From Chromobotia macracanthus (Eukaryota; Chordata; Actinopteri; Cypriniformes; Botiidae), in NCBI GenBank assembly GCA_036877525.1, contig JAZGTH010000007.1:7935501-7999500 (forward strand): DNA of 64,000 nucleotides. The letters run 5' to 3'. Position numbers and translations under genes: made by a program. The first letter of the stretch is position 1. Every line of letters begins with the position of its first letter. Below are positions 38,201 through 50,500 of this stretch, piece after piece. The notes beneath the pieces are model-generated. The model did no database searches. It saw nothing but the letters and a program-made list of their open reading frames with translations, and was not told the origin of the DNA.

Positions 38201-41200
38201 TTTGAGAGTGTCCTCTTTCACACTCTCAAACATTGGACGTTTGAGAGTGTCCTCTTTCACACTCTCAAACATTGGACGTTTGAGAGTGTCCTCTTTCACA
38301 CTCTCAAACGTCCTCTTTCGCACTCTCAAACGTCCTCTTTCGCACTCTCAAACATTGGACGTTTGAGAGTGTCCTCTTCACACTCTCAAACATTGGACGT
38401 TTGAGAGTGTCCTCTTCACACTCTCAAACATTGGACGTTTGAGAGTGTCCTCTTTCGCACTCTCAAACATTGGACGTTTGAGAGTGTCCTCTTTCGCACT
38501 CTCAAACGTTGGACGTTTGAGAGTGTCCTCTTTCGCACTCTCAAACGTTGGACGTTTGAGAGTGTCCTCTTCGCACTCTCAACGTTTGAGAGTCCTCTTT
38601 CGCACTCTCAAACGTTGCGTTTGAGAGTGTCCTTTCGCACTCTCAAACGTCCTCTTTCACACTCTCAAACGTCCTCTTTCACACTCTCAAACGTCCTCTT
38701 TCACACTCTCAAACATTGGACGTTGGAGAGTGTCCTCTTTCACACTCTCAAACATTGGACGTTGGAGAGTGTCCTCTTTCGCACTCTCAAACGTCCTCTT
38801 TCACACTCTCAAACGTCCTCTTTCACACTCTCAAACGTCCTCTTTCACACTCTCAAACATTGGACGTTGGAGAGTGTCCTCTTTCACACTCTCAAACGTC
38901 CTCTTTCACACTCTCAAACGTCCTCTTTCACACTCTCAAACGTCCTCTTTCACACTCTCAAACGTCCTCTTTCACACTCTCAAACGTCCTCTTTCAAGTA
39001 TAATGATTTCATTGTAGTGAATAAGTTCCTTTAGACAATACATTAACATAACAAAATTCATTTAAGCAATGACTCAGTACGGTTCCCAGCATTTTGTTGA
39101 ATTTCTCTAGCAAAATTTATTATTTACTGAATAATACTCTTATATAACAAAACAAATTTAATTAAAACAGACTTCAGTAACAAATTAAGCAAAGCTCAAG
39201 ACTTGGCCCTTTCTGAGAACTGCAACTCTAGTAAATTGTTTAACATGTCTAACACTGAAGTTTGTTCCTATTTATCATTACAAGCTGACATTCCCATATC
39301 TGAAAGCATTTTACTCTCAGCAGGGTGTAGAATTATTACACCCACAGAAAAAAAGCACTCAGCAGAAAACAAAACACAATAAAAAGAAATGGCTATTAAT
39401 AATAATGCTTTTAAAATAAACTTTTAAAAACAGGCACTGCAGGTCATGAAATCAAGTAAGATGTATTATAATTATACTTTTACTGGGCGCAGTTCCCAAC
39501 ATAAGGCCGCCCTAAATGAGGTCAAAACAGAACTGCGACTCAGTAAACAAGTATTTGAAGAGCAAACAGCACAAAGCACATTGTACTATTTCAATAAAAC
39601 CGCAGACACATCTCTACTGTAGAAGACAGCATATGATTCTGCATTATTTATTTAACTAAAAAACACAGCTGTCTCCCCTGAGAAACATGTCTTTGAAGGG
39701 CGGGTCTCAAGATGCATTTGTAAATTTAAAGAGGCTAAGACGCTAATGTTGTGCAAACATTGTGCTCGCTGCCACTATGCTCCAAGTTCTGGAAGCAATA
39801 TGCAGCAGAAATTCTTCCTGACAGAGCACATCGTTTCTTCCCTTTTTGCCATAAAACCTTTCAGAGCGAAACTCATGGAGGAATAATAAAATTAAACAGT
39901 TTACCTTGCCAATAAAAACTTCCTGGTCCTCCAATAACAACTCGATTCTTCTGAAGAAAACACAGGAAAACATGTTTTGGTACAAAAGTTTAAAAACTTG
40001 GCTAAAGATTGTCTTTATTTCTTCGCACTCATTCATCTGCTACAATGAACGCAAAGAAATCTGACCTTGTAGAGGAGAGTTAACATGGTCAGTGTCACAG
40101 ATTTGCTTATTTCCTAAATGACTAAGTAGCGTAGAATCTCGGAAAAACATTTTACCATTTCTTTATTATAATTTTTTCAAAAACCTTAAAATATTTTCAC
40201 GATTAAACAAAGAATTATATTTAACATGGACTCATTTGAATCCCACTGTGTGTAATGCATATAAACATGTATGCACATGCTACCTTCACAAAGTCAGCAC
40301 TGAAACCTGCTTGACAAAATCCTTGCCCCTCGGGTGAGTTTGAGTCTGACAGAAACAAATATTCAGTCATACACATATTCTACACATGCAAAAAAACATT
40401 AAAGAAGTCTCAATAGGTACAAAGAGAGAAACAGGAAGGCTACATTCAGACATAGAGGAACTATCATAACCATATGACACGTGGCACATCACCTGCTGTG
40501 TGCTTATTAACTCAGACATGTTTTAAAACCATGTTTGCTTAGGACAAAGAGAGACAGAGAGAACATGACTATTGCTTTCCATTAATCAGAGTTAAGGCAT
40601 GTCTTAGAAAGGCTATTAATAATGACCCAATAAGGGCATGAGCAAGCTTGGGGTGAAGTAAACCACTGCGATCATGTACGTACTGGAGCGGCAGGGTGAA
40701 TATTCCACAATGTTATTGCCTTTCTTGAGGTAACATGTTCCAACAGGCTCTCTCTCTGAGAATCCATATGTACTCCACTGGTAAAGAGGAGCACATGCCT
40801 GAGAAGAGAAAAATGTCCTGAGAACATCTGAAAAACATCTGTTTATTAAACGAATGTTTGCTATTGTTATGTCATGTCAAGTGTGTTCAAACACTGATGT
40901 TTTGTACAAAATCTGCTGATGTAAATATGTTATCAAGCAGGCATTGTCTAGATGTCCTGGAAGCACCTGTTAAACTGTATTACTGATAAAAATTTGTCAT
41001 CTTTTTGTTGTTTGTGCTTATAAATGTATAGCTGACATGGAGTTACTTAAATTATAAGCACCAGCAATTTCCAATTTGCGTGCAAAATATGTATAATGAG
41101 GCCAGTGCAAATGTTGCCTAACTATACTTGCCCGAAATTGCCTAGCTGAGAAAATACTCAGTCAGAAAAAATAAATGTTTAAAATACTCAGAAAATATAC

Positions 41201-44096
41201 TCAGTCAAATCTAGTTGTAAAGCCAATTTCTGCATGTGCATAGACTGACTGACCAGTATATGGTCTCCAGAGGAACGCACTGTCGCTCCAAACCATTGAT
41301 TCGACTTGAACTCCATTTGTTGTCCAGTGGAACTCTTTCTGTCATCTGTTATAGGAAAGATAGAGGAAGAAGGAGAAGAAGAGCAAGAGAAATTACATTT
41401 ATCAGACTGTCATCATTCCCCTTTCATGTCTACACCCATCACACCCTGCTTCCCCATCACTACAATCACTACCATGGATCAATCTCTTTTCCTGAAAAAA
41501 CTTATCCTGAGTTGACAGGCACCACGTTTCCTTTTCTTTATTATCAAACCATCTAAAGTTCAAATCAAGGTCATGAACACAGACAGCTGAATCTATTCCT
41601 GGCATGTCAGAAATCACACAATACCTTTCTAACTTGTCAGTCCAGCTGTTGACAAGAACAACGTACCTCTAGAGGCATTAATTACACAAGCTGCTGATAA
41701 GGCAAGAGCTAGTTAGCCTGTGAAGTCTTATTTCAACACACCGAAACTCTGGACTGTTGATTCGCCTGTAGAGTTACATCTTAACTTCAGCTTAACAATG
41801 ATTCAAATGCTCCAACTCAGAGAAAATTCAATCTGTTGTTACATAAATAAGGTAGAAAAGTCTGTGATTAGGTCAATTCAGAATTCAGAATGTGAATTCA
41901 GCCAACTGTGAAATCAGATATTTGCACTTGGAATTAAACAGGAATAAAAACAGTGGAGCTGTGTGTTGAATTGCTCATGGCTCTATGCTTCATCTACACA
42001 CATACACACTCTTCAGCTGTCCAGGCTACTGAACCGGGAATTCCCCAGTGTGTTTCACAGTCAACACAGTCATGCTGATGGTCAGTAACACCCAGACTTC
42101 AGTAGAATTAAGACCTTATGTAGTGCTAAACAACACAAGCAGGGGTTAAAAGTACAGATGGCCAGCAGAAGCACTGTTGTGTAACCATGATGTAAAAGCA
42201 CAGTGTTTTCCATCTTATATTTTTGACAAATTGCTTTAATCTAGACTGAGTGTACTCCTCAAACATTCAGCGGGTCAACCAGCACAGAGATCATTGTTAT
42301 AAAGACACGTCTTTTACTGTAAAACAAGTCAGGATGCAGTTTTGTATTTGTAACCACTTAACAGAAGAATGTACAATAGTGCTTTTTAAAAAAACATATA
42401 AGCACTGATCTACTACAGTAATTGCACAAACAAAAATTAATGGGAATCTTAAAGCTGCGATCTTTAACTTTTTTTGGTTAAAGGAAAACTCCACCGCAGA
42501 ATGAAAATTCTCATTTACTCATCCTCATGTCCCAGATGTATGATTTGTTCACCCGAACACAATCGAGTTACCCAGCTTTATAATGGCATTAATCAGAGTA
42601 CAGCATTTTTTGTTATTTTGTCACAGAATTTCCTAAAGGGTGAGAAAGACAGTAATAAATAGTTCAGTTGTTGGTGAGAACTCCTAAACACACTAAGATT
42701 ATCCAAACAAAATGAAATGAAAAGCTCAACGCAGTCCTGTTACTGAAATGATTGTTTGCTCTTCTCGTGCCCTCATCGTAAAGATCTGATAGAGTCAAAC
42801 CCTACTTGTTCCTTTTCTTTTGTGCCAAATTATTTAGTGGATATCACCAAAGAAGCATTATGAACCAACAAAATGCCATCTGCAATCTAGCAAGCAGGCC
42901 AACACAAGAATATGTAGTAATTATGAGACCCCCTTTGTCTATTCACACTCTTTTTAAACCAGTGTCATTGCAGGCCATTGGCAAGCATGTGTATTTTGTA
43001 TTTGATCACGCAGTCCTAAATGAGCTGTGACATGACTTCAGACTTTCTCCCGTTAGCTTCCCTCCACCTACTGAAAATATATAGACCAAAGCTGATAAAC
43101 AGTCCACTCAATCGTTAAAAAAGCATTCCAGAGAGTCCAATAATAGACCTAAGAACCCTGAAACCTCTTTCACTGAAAAGCAATGTGAACGCATGCATTG
43201 AAACAAACATCTTTTTTATACCAAAGCTTTAGATAATAGCATGGAGGAGCACTAAACACACTGAGACAGTTGAAAACCCAGTGCCACGGCTTACCGGTGC
43301 TGTCAAACTCAATCTGTGTGCATGTGCCGCTTTTGTGCCAGGGACAACTGAAGACAGCTCCCCTCTCAGTGACTGCTGAAGGGGTCTGATCTGATGTGTT
43401 TGCCCTGGGCGCTCCCACCAGTATGTTTAATCTGCAATCAGAAGATAAAGTATGAAAAGAAAAAGAATGCATGTCTTTGTGCATCATTTTATTACACTCC
43501 ATAGAATTACCAATTTACTTAACATCATGCCACTAAAAGTATATAGGTAACACATTACAACAAGGTTTCATTTTTGTTAACATTAGCTAGTTCATTAGCT
43601 TGAACAAACAATACTTTCAAGGCATTTATTAATCTTTGTTAATGTTAGTTACTGTAAATACAATTGTTAAAGTACTGTAAAGTACTGTTTATGTTAGTTC
43701 ATATTCACTAAGATAATTAACTGATGTTAACCAACAGGTTAACAAACTAGTCTATGTATTATTAACAAATGTAATATGTAAAGTAACTCTAGCTTGTAAC
43801 AGACTGTTATTCCTCGTCTGCAACACTGCTGACTTTGAAAGTTCAATAACAGTCAATGAACTTTAGTGAGTTTGATTCACAAAAGCGGCAGATGGCTAAA
43901 CAGGAGAACGTCTGAAGTCTTCTACTCACTGTTTGTTATCAGGATTGAAGAAAGCCACAGAAAACCCAAAATAACTTCCTAGAGGTCCCGAGAAAACCGA
44001 TGGCTTGCTAATGTCCAGATTAAAAGAAACTGCGTGTTTGAAGCAGAAAAGAGCCAACAGAGCCAAAAGCCAACAGCAGGTGAGATGTTTGCCCAT
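26223..44096 (-). CDS. itgav: Integrin alpha-V
   Basis: 30 exons, 1048 codons, equal to human ITGAV. Exons 5' to 3': 43930-44096, 43295-43431, 41254-41345, 40684-40798, 40284-40345, 39905-39950, 37455-37577, 37181-37225, 36859-36902, 36716-36772, 35470-35522, 34664-34869, 34228-34419, 34104-34149, 33564-33671, 33221-33276, 31973-32127, 31289-31426, 30349-30416, 30107-30254, 29534-29626, 29321-29400, 28793-28873, 28183-28288, 27933-28091, 27696-27821, 27278-27391, 27072-27179, 26506-26628, 26223-26321. All phases agree. It pairs with beta integrins as a receptor for RGD ligands and latent TGF-beta. Signal peptide is residues 1-24, mature start FNLD. The beta-propeller has YDDSYLGYS (RGD-arginine contact) and calcium loops DFNEDGEDD, DLNMDGYND and DVDKNGYPD. 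A furin-type site RHSVHRR ends near residue 887. The membrane helix is about 993-1015, and LGFFKRVRPPQED starts the 32-residue tail. There is no inserted I domain, as expected for alpha-V. Confidence 0.97.
27474..27536 (+). mobile_element. SINE/LINE 3' tail fragment
   Basis: Reads TTATAAGTCGCTTTGAAAAA then GCATCTATTAAATGAATAAA, the diverged 3' tail shared by the SINEs and the L2 fragment of this window, without a tRNA head. It lies in itgav intron 26. Confidence 0.55.
28909..28925 (+). promoter_or_regulatory. CTCF-like motif in an itgav intron
   Basis: AGCACAAGGTGGCGCTG matches most of the CTCF core, with two mismatches. It lies in intron 22, close to exon 23. Confidence 0.3.
31825..31962 (+). 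mobile_element. tRNA-derived SINE copy in an itgav intron
   Basis: A B-box (GGGTTCGATTCCC) is preserved after a weakened A-box; the 3' part reads GAATGCACTGTAAGTTGC and GCGTGTCCGCCAAATG. It lies right beside exon 17, antisense to itgav. Confidence 0.7.
34905..35065. mobile_element. Interspersed AACCAGC repeat
   Basis: Contains AACCAGCAAGACTTCCTTGG, AAACCAGCATAAACCAGG and CACTGGTCTAAGTTG, a phrase that recurs in cyprinid genomes. It lies in itgav intron 11; family name and ends are uncertain. Confidence 0.45.
38022..38997. repeat. Inverted-arm minisatellite in itgav intron 6
   Basis: About 1 kb of tandem units in two related lengths. The 22-bp unit is CCTCTTTCACACTCTCAAACGT. The 39-bp unit adds ATTGGAC and GTTTGAGAGTGT, the exact reverse complement of ACACTCTCAAAC. 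About a dozen to fourteen long units are mixed with many short ones. Within long-unit runs, 12-bp arms alternate in opposite orientation with spacers of 7 (ATTGGAC) and 8 (CCTCTTTC) bases, so either pairing can form hairpins. Variants include CACACTCT to CGCACTCT and GTTTGAG to GTTGGAG, the latter grouped at 38710-38880. Frames of 60-139 codons across it (repeating SSFTLSNIGR) are by-products of the array. Confidence 0.95.
42448..42665. mobile_element. MITE-like repeats, two families abutting
   Basis: 42448-42478 reads CTTAAAGCTGCGATCTTTAA, one terminus of the TAACTTTT family seen complete at 50668-50838. It runs into TTAAAGGAAAACTCCACC followed by ATGAAAATTCTCATTTACTC, the head of the GTTCACC family seen at 46396 and 59318. 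It lies in itgav intron 2. Confidence 0.5.
43546..43770. mobile_element. Interspersed repeat, GTTAACATTAG family, copy 2
   Basis: Starts GGTAACACATTAC and contains TTGTTAACATTAGCTAGTTC and TTATTAATCTTTGTTAATG, the reverse-orientation partner of the copy at 19245-19488. It lies in itgav intron 1; ends approximate. Confidence 0.6.
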
Positions 44097-44480
44097 GTTT
44101 TGTCTCAGACGTCTGTAGAGTAAAAGGAAAGCAGGAGATCTTTGGGGGTGGATGTCTGGATCAGCAGCGCAGATGATGGGTACTGACTCCACACTCCGTA
44201 ACAACACAAGATCAGTGGAAGTCCCCGCAACACGCTACGTAATCTTTTTGTAAATCTCCGTTACATTATGGCCGGCAAAAAAGCTCATCGGTTTTCGGTC
44301 TGTCCGTAAAATGTAAGGAAAGACCTGAACTAGGGCACAGCACTGATGTAGTTCAACTCAGATGGAGAGCAGCGGGACGTCTCACTGTACCGGAAGTGAA
44401 AATTAACCAGCCCATTAAACGCCACGGTGACGTCATAGGGACTTCCGCAACCTTCGTCGGGTGGGCATCACCCGCATGGC
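44097..44480 (-). promoter_or_regulatory. itgav: itgav 5' leader and promoter region
   Basis: CpG-richer than the surroundings, no TATA box seen. A perfect CRE palindrome TGACGTCA lies at 44428-44435, about 330 bases above the start codon. The transcription start is not fixed by sequence. Confidence 0.45.
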
Positions 44481-45640
44481 CTAAGTGGGCACTAAGTATA
44501 TATAATATATAAGATATAAATACACAATATACGCGATAAAATTGCATAGATGGGAATTAAAGCTGGTGCCTTAAGCTGAGTCCTTGTTCCAAACATTATC
44601 CACAAGTTCTAGATGGCTATGGCAAATACAAATGAGAATTTAGAGCCCGAGGATATTTTATTCATATATGGACTTGTCAGAAAATCATGGCTTTAAACAC
44701 ACTGAAGTATGTGTGCAGGAATGCACTTTGTAAATGCCCCAGGGAACCTCACTGAGGTATAACAGACTGCATGATGAGGAAACAGTAGCAGATTTTTGTT
44801 TGGTTTATTTGTAAGAAACTCAATTTGATAATAATACAGTGTTATATGTAATATCACAATGTAATGGGCTTGAAGAGCTTAAAAAATAAATTTTGTCTGG
44901 TCATGCATGTGGTCAAAGGGGCTTTCAGGGCATGTGATACATAATTATTCTGCCATTCTGTGTTCGCTACATAATTAACAAACATATTAAAGGACACCTA
45001 GTGGAAAATCTTTACTTCAGTCCAAAGTAGGAAAGGAATGAGGAGAGAAAATTTAGTTTTTAAAAAAGTTACATATTTGCTGTGAAAATAAAACCGTTGA
45101 CATTTCGTGATTTATTTGCAAGGCACATGGTGTGTTCCTCTAAAAGCCTTAAGTGTTTTCAACAGGAAACAGCCCCAATCCAGTTTGTCTGAAAGCTCTG
45201 TTTACATCTCTGTCTGTATTTTCAGAATAAATTCAGTATTGTTTGTGGACCTTAACTGGATTAATTCTGCTTCATAATGTTGTTACACCAGAAAACCTTT
45301 TTTTACCTTAAAAAGGAAAATTAATGGACTGTCCATGAAATTGTCATACAAGAGATTTTGATAGAAACCACTGCATTTAGTTACCCTCAAATAATATAAT
45401 CTGGAGGTCTTTCTTTAAATGCTTTGTCAGGCTTATGGCCACCAGCAGAGGAGTGCAGGATTCAAAATGTGTTAACATTGCTTTTCAGTAATGTCGCTTG
45501 TTTTGGTACAAAGCCAATGTTGTACTTCTTTAGCAAAAGCTTTTTGAAAACATCCAGCTAGATCTTATAGTGACAAATGCTGCAGAAATCCCTTATATTA
45601 GAACTGATTACAATTAATGCCTTATATCCTGGATAACCAA

Positions 45641-45785
45641 ACATTTACACATTTGGCAGACGCTTGGAAGCGAGTTACAGTGCATTTACAGGATACAATT
45701 TATCAGTATATGTGTCCCCTGGGAATAGAGCACACGACCTTTGCACTGCTAATGCAATGCTCTACTAGTTGAGCTACAGGAGCAC
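45641..45785 (-). mobile_element. tRNA-derived SINE copy
   Basis: On the minus strand: head CCTGTAGCTCAACTAGTAG (A-box), GCAGTGCAAAGGTCG, a degenerate B-box, and tail AAGCGTCTGCCAAATGTG. It lies between itgav and zc3h15. Confidence 0.75.
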
Positions 45786-46395
45786 CTAAAACATGAGAAC
45801 ATAAGAATAGTAGAGAATAGTATATGTCTGTAATGTACTAGGAATCCTGGCAAGCATTTTTGGCTGATAATAATTCTTGTATACACATTCAAGAACATTA
45901 AAAGTTTCATGGCCACCCCTGATTGGGTAATTTCAGTATGAGTTACATTCTGTGTCATGTGTGGTCATCTAGAAGGGTTGCATTAATAAAAACAAAGTTT
46001 AATGTACACATTTCTTTGGATAAACATGTCAGAGAGAACGTTACCAAACAACATCTGAAAATACTCTCATTTCTTTCCAGTGTCTGTTGGGCTTTTTGTA
46101 AAAATGCTCACTATTCTCTACCAGTCCTCTGACCACTGCAGCCTGTCACTCCTCTCTCAACAGCCCAGGCCAAGCAATTAATGTAGTGTTACTGCATTAA
46201 GAATGTTTACGATCTGATCCAAAACACCTGGACAATTTTGTCTGATGATCAGCTCATTATTAAAAATATGAGTTTAAATTAAACACGTCAGCTCTGAGGT
46301 GACAAGCTCAGCATTGACGTACCAGAGATGTTTACATAGACAAGGTTCCACCACAGAACATCAAAATTCCACTGTGGCAAAAATAGATACACGTC

Positions 46396-46612
46396 TTAAG
46401 AGTTAGTTCACCTAAAAATAAAAATTCTGTTGCCATGTCCCATGTCATCTCAAACTCAAAACATTCTTCTTTAACAACAATTTTTTTTTCATTTTGAATG
46501 TTAAACTGGAACCTGTGAAACTGTTATTTTTCATAAATAAAAATGAATGGAAACTGAGGTTGTAAACTGAAAAAAAAAAAAACTTTTTTTTGAGATGAAC
46601 TACCCCTTTATA
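46396..46612. mobile_element. MITE, GTTCACC family
   Basis: Starts TTAAGAGTTAGTTCACC and ends with the inverted GATGAACTACCCCTTTA, with AAAAATTCTGTTGCCATG near the head. Same termini as the element at 59318-59732; the centre contains A- and T-runs. Confidence 0.6.
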
Positions 46613-47558
46613 AAGTTAAAACGGCTTAAGTCTCAAACTTGAATTCTAAGCCTTACAATTAGACATCTTAACTCAAAATAAGCATCTGATATCCTTTTAT
46701 TTACAGTTTCTTGTGTTGTGTTGGTTGGGAGAGCATTTTAAAACAATTGAACACAAAAGAACAGACACATTACTAGTTCATATCACCAGCTCTTACATCT
46801 CTTTCGCTCCTTCTATCTCCCAAAAGCATTTCAAACACCAAATCTGACTAGCAACTTTGTCTTTGTAGCAACTTTGTCTTTGTCTTCCACATCTCCTAGT
46901 GTAAGGCCAGATGCCACATATCTGCATATGAACACTTGAATCAGCATTACACTTATTTACCATTTGCATTCTGATCCTGATACAGGCATGCAGTTGGTTA
47001 TATTTTAAAACTGAAATGATACAACTGAACCGATCTCTTTGTATTCATTAAAGCAACATTTCACATAAGCAGAGAAAAGGGAGAAACCTGATTCAAATAG
47101 TGCTTGAACAGTGAAGTTTTTAAAAGAAATCTCATTTTATGCTGGATTTTTTCAGTAGCATGACCTTACAAAGATGATCGTTAAATCAAATCTTATTTCA
47201 AAAGAGAATGCATGTGTCAAATCAAAAGCCTAATAAATATATTATGCTCCCATTGTAGAATCAGATGGATCCAAATGGAAGACCCTCAACCTGTGAATGT
47301 GCTTTTGGGGTAGATTACAATAAAAAAAAATTGGGAAACAAAGTGGGAAAAAAAAAAAATCATTAAATCTGAGCAAAAACAAGAGCCACATTAGCTCCTT
47401 TCTCTCCTGTAGTTTCCCGGGATGTCTCGGGGGAAGAGGTTGCATACTGCAGGCAGAGCAGTTTCTGTCATGGCAATTTTGGTGGTAATTACCGGTGAAA
47501 ACATTGTCATTCACCTTAAGCCATGTGTAGTTCATGAATGATGCAACAGTCCCAGTCT

Positions 47559-50500
47559 TTACTCGTCCAGATCCAGTGTGTTAAACTCCTCTTCCAGTTC
47601 ATCTAGGTCCTCCCCAGTGAAGAGGTTCTCGTCCACTGGCACCGCCTCCAATTCCTCGTTTTCCTCACCGTCCTCCAGTGTCTGGTCTTGGCTATGTTCT
47701 CCATTCTCCATGGCTCCACCCGAGGCCTCGCTCAGTTTATTGTCTGCAGAGTGAACAGAACCGCAAAACAGAAATAAATCACTTTTTGAGTGCACTTTTG
47801 AGTACAAACATGCAACGAAGGTTTATTCCGTTTCGTTACAGAATAAACATAAATGAGTGCCATTTATAGATGGTAACTGAGGCCTGACTATAAATTATTA
47901 CACCAGTAAGATACCCAAGAAAATATAAAATAAGAAGAGAAGATACCTGAAGGCACCTGAAGTAATATAAAATACAGATTTCAAGAGAGGGATATAAGCC
48001 TACATATTACAGTTCCAATTATCAATTTCCCTTGGAGAACAATTTCTGTACACTTCTGAAACACACTAACAAAGGATCGTTTCTGCTGGCCAAAATAAAA
48101 AATCTGATTTAAAAATGTTTGTGCACCAAAAAGTATATTATTCATAGTCTTCAAATTTAAATAAGAAACAATTAACAGTGTTCAACATCACATAAAACTT
48201 GCCACTTACAGATCCATCAACACTCTTAAACTGGCCCTGGGCCACTAGGCCATCCTTAACATCAAGCCCTGCACCGCACAACTAACCCCACAAACTTTTC
48301 TGCATATATCTATATCTGTAGATAAGACTGAAATGCTCAGATGAAACAGGCCATATGATGGAAGACATCTGACAGCCTCTTACCATCTGTGTCGCTTGTG
48401 GGAGGAGCTTTGACAGAAAACCTGTCAGCTGATGCCACTGTTATACCCGCATTATCCACCTCTTTAGGGATAAATCTAACAATGTCAATATCCTGAATGT
48501 TGTCCATGTCCTCCACCTGCAAAGACAATCATGTTAATGACGTTAAAACAGGGGGGTTAAATCAAGACAACTCAGAATAGTACATGCAAATGTAGAATAG
48601 ACAGCACTAAATGTTATGTGTGTTGGCAAAATTAGTCACAATGAGCAATTTCTTAAAAATAAGTTCTTACTTTTACATTCTCCTTTAAAAAAAAAAACTA
48701 AAAATGATGCATTCTGGAAATGATGATTTGTTGGAATTGGACAAAAAAAATGAATGAGCAACACCTGTCTCAATCACCATTTTTTGACAACTTGACTGAG
48801 GAAGTGTATCTTGTTATTCTTTTATATAAAACAATCTTTCTTGAATGTTTATTTTATAAGGGGCAGTGCTGCATTCTGTGTTGAAAGCTGGAGATCTTCT
48901 AACCTGGTCTGAAAGTTCATCTTCATCACAGCTGTCTTCTTTAGCATATTTAGTGTCATCAGCCTCCTCATCATCATCGTTAACAAGCTCAGGCCGAAAC
49001 TCGAACACTTCTCTTCCACTGACCTGCATGACAAGCATGAGATGTGTCATTCAAAGATACAGACAATGTGAACAAAACTGATTTAAAGCGTCACAGTAAA
49101 ACACAACAGCAACCATAGCTTTGCTGCCACCCTCTGGTAAGATCATAGCACCACAGTCAAAATGCTTAATATAAAGGGGAAAAAGCGTTTCATTGCATGC
49201 CACATTCTGAGAATGTCACTGTTGCTGTCAGCGTTCTAACCACTTTTAGTCAGGCACATAGAAGTGGAAAAATCAGGAAGATCATCTTAACTCACCCCGA
49301 GAGCCTTGCCAGCTTTGAAGTCAGCTTTCTTCCTTTCCATGTCCTGCTCTGCTTTAGCCAGTTTCTCCTGCCGTTTCCTTTTCTTCCAGGCCAAGAATGT
49401 TTCCAGAGTAATTCGAGTGACGTTTGATCCGAGGGCAGATCGCTACAATAACAACAGGTGTTCATTATGACAGTTCTGCAAAAGACTTAATATTCAATAT
49501 TAATACGAAGCAATAAATTCTGTGATTCTCTCACCTCAGTCTCTATCAAGTCCTCCAGTGAGATCTCCTCCTCATTCTTCTCTTCCTTCTTCTTGTCCTT
49601 CTTCAGAACGAAGCCCACAGGAAGCGCATGGCGGTACATACAGTTGTCACCTCCTGCAGGACAAACCCAAAACCAGCCGTATTTGTTGTTTTCAATAGCA
49701 TCGAGGAAATATTTGCACACCTAAAAAAAAAAAAAAACATACAAGATTAATAATCATATTAATAATAAATAATCAGACAAATGCTGATCATTTAGTCATG
49801 TCAAACATCATCTGTCACATCAATGCTAATGAGATGACAGCAACATCTCTACATTTATTTACATTTGTTCCAGCTTTTGCAAAACTTACAATTTGTGTCT
49901 TTGCTTTCTTCTTTTCAGCTTCTCCATGTTTCTTGTTCACAACTTCCTCAAGCTTCTTTTCATCCCAGGTTTCCATTGTGTCTGTAATTTCACAATAAAC
50001 AGTTAAAAACAAAAATGTATCAGCCAAGCTGAATATTTAGACTTGGTCATTTTAAGAGTAATATTGGACTCACCCTTCTCAAGGTCTGTGTCTCTACCGT
50101 CCACATACACACTCCTCTTCTCACATTTTCTCTCCAAGCTGAGGTCATGGGAGAACTTACACTTATCACCTTTGGTGCACTGGCCTTGCTTGAAGAACGC
50201 ACAAAGCACTGATTTGGGATCCACACCTGATAAAAAGAACATCACATCAGTTTGATTTTTGAAGCTCACAGGTATCAACTGACTGCCAACCTCGCCTGCT
50301 TGGCCAGTCAGCAGAAGCGTTAACACTCCTTTGTACTGACAACATTCATTCTTGTCATATCAATTTCAGAATTTTATGCCCTTAGTAATTAGTTGGTAAT
50401 TGTACACATTGGCCATGACGGTTAAAGATGCAGTTTTAAAGGAAGGTTTTGCTCTTCATTCAAATCCTGCACATCTGCCATCATTTACCTTTGCTGACCT

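Larger units (their letters stand above)
44481..47558. other. Intergenic region between itgav and zc3h15
   Basis: Holds a SINE (45641-45785, minus) and a MITE (46396-46612). The part next to 47558 is the zc3h15 3' UTR; TTTATT near 46697 (AATAAA on the minus strand) is a candidate polyadenylation signal. No gene seen. Confidence 0.4.

Noticed and set aside
38022..38997. CRISPR-like appearance of palindromic repeats
   Set aside because: There are no unique spacers of constant length; units are contiguous and lie in a vertebrate intron.
37968..39034. Open frames of 60-139 codons on both strands
   Set aside because: They repeat SSFTLSNIGR or similar and follow the unit length of the intronic minisatellite; no start context or homology.
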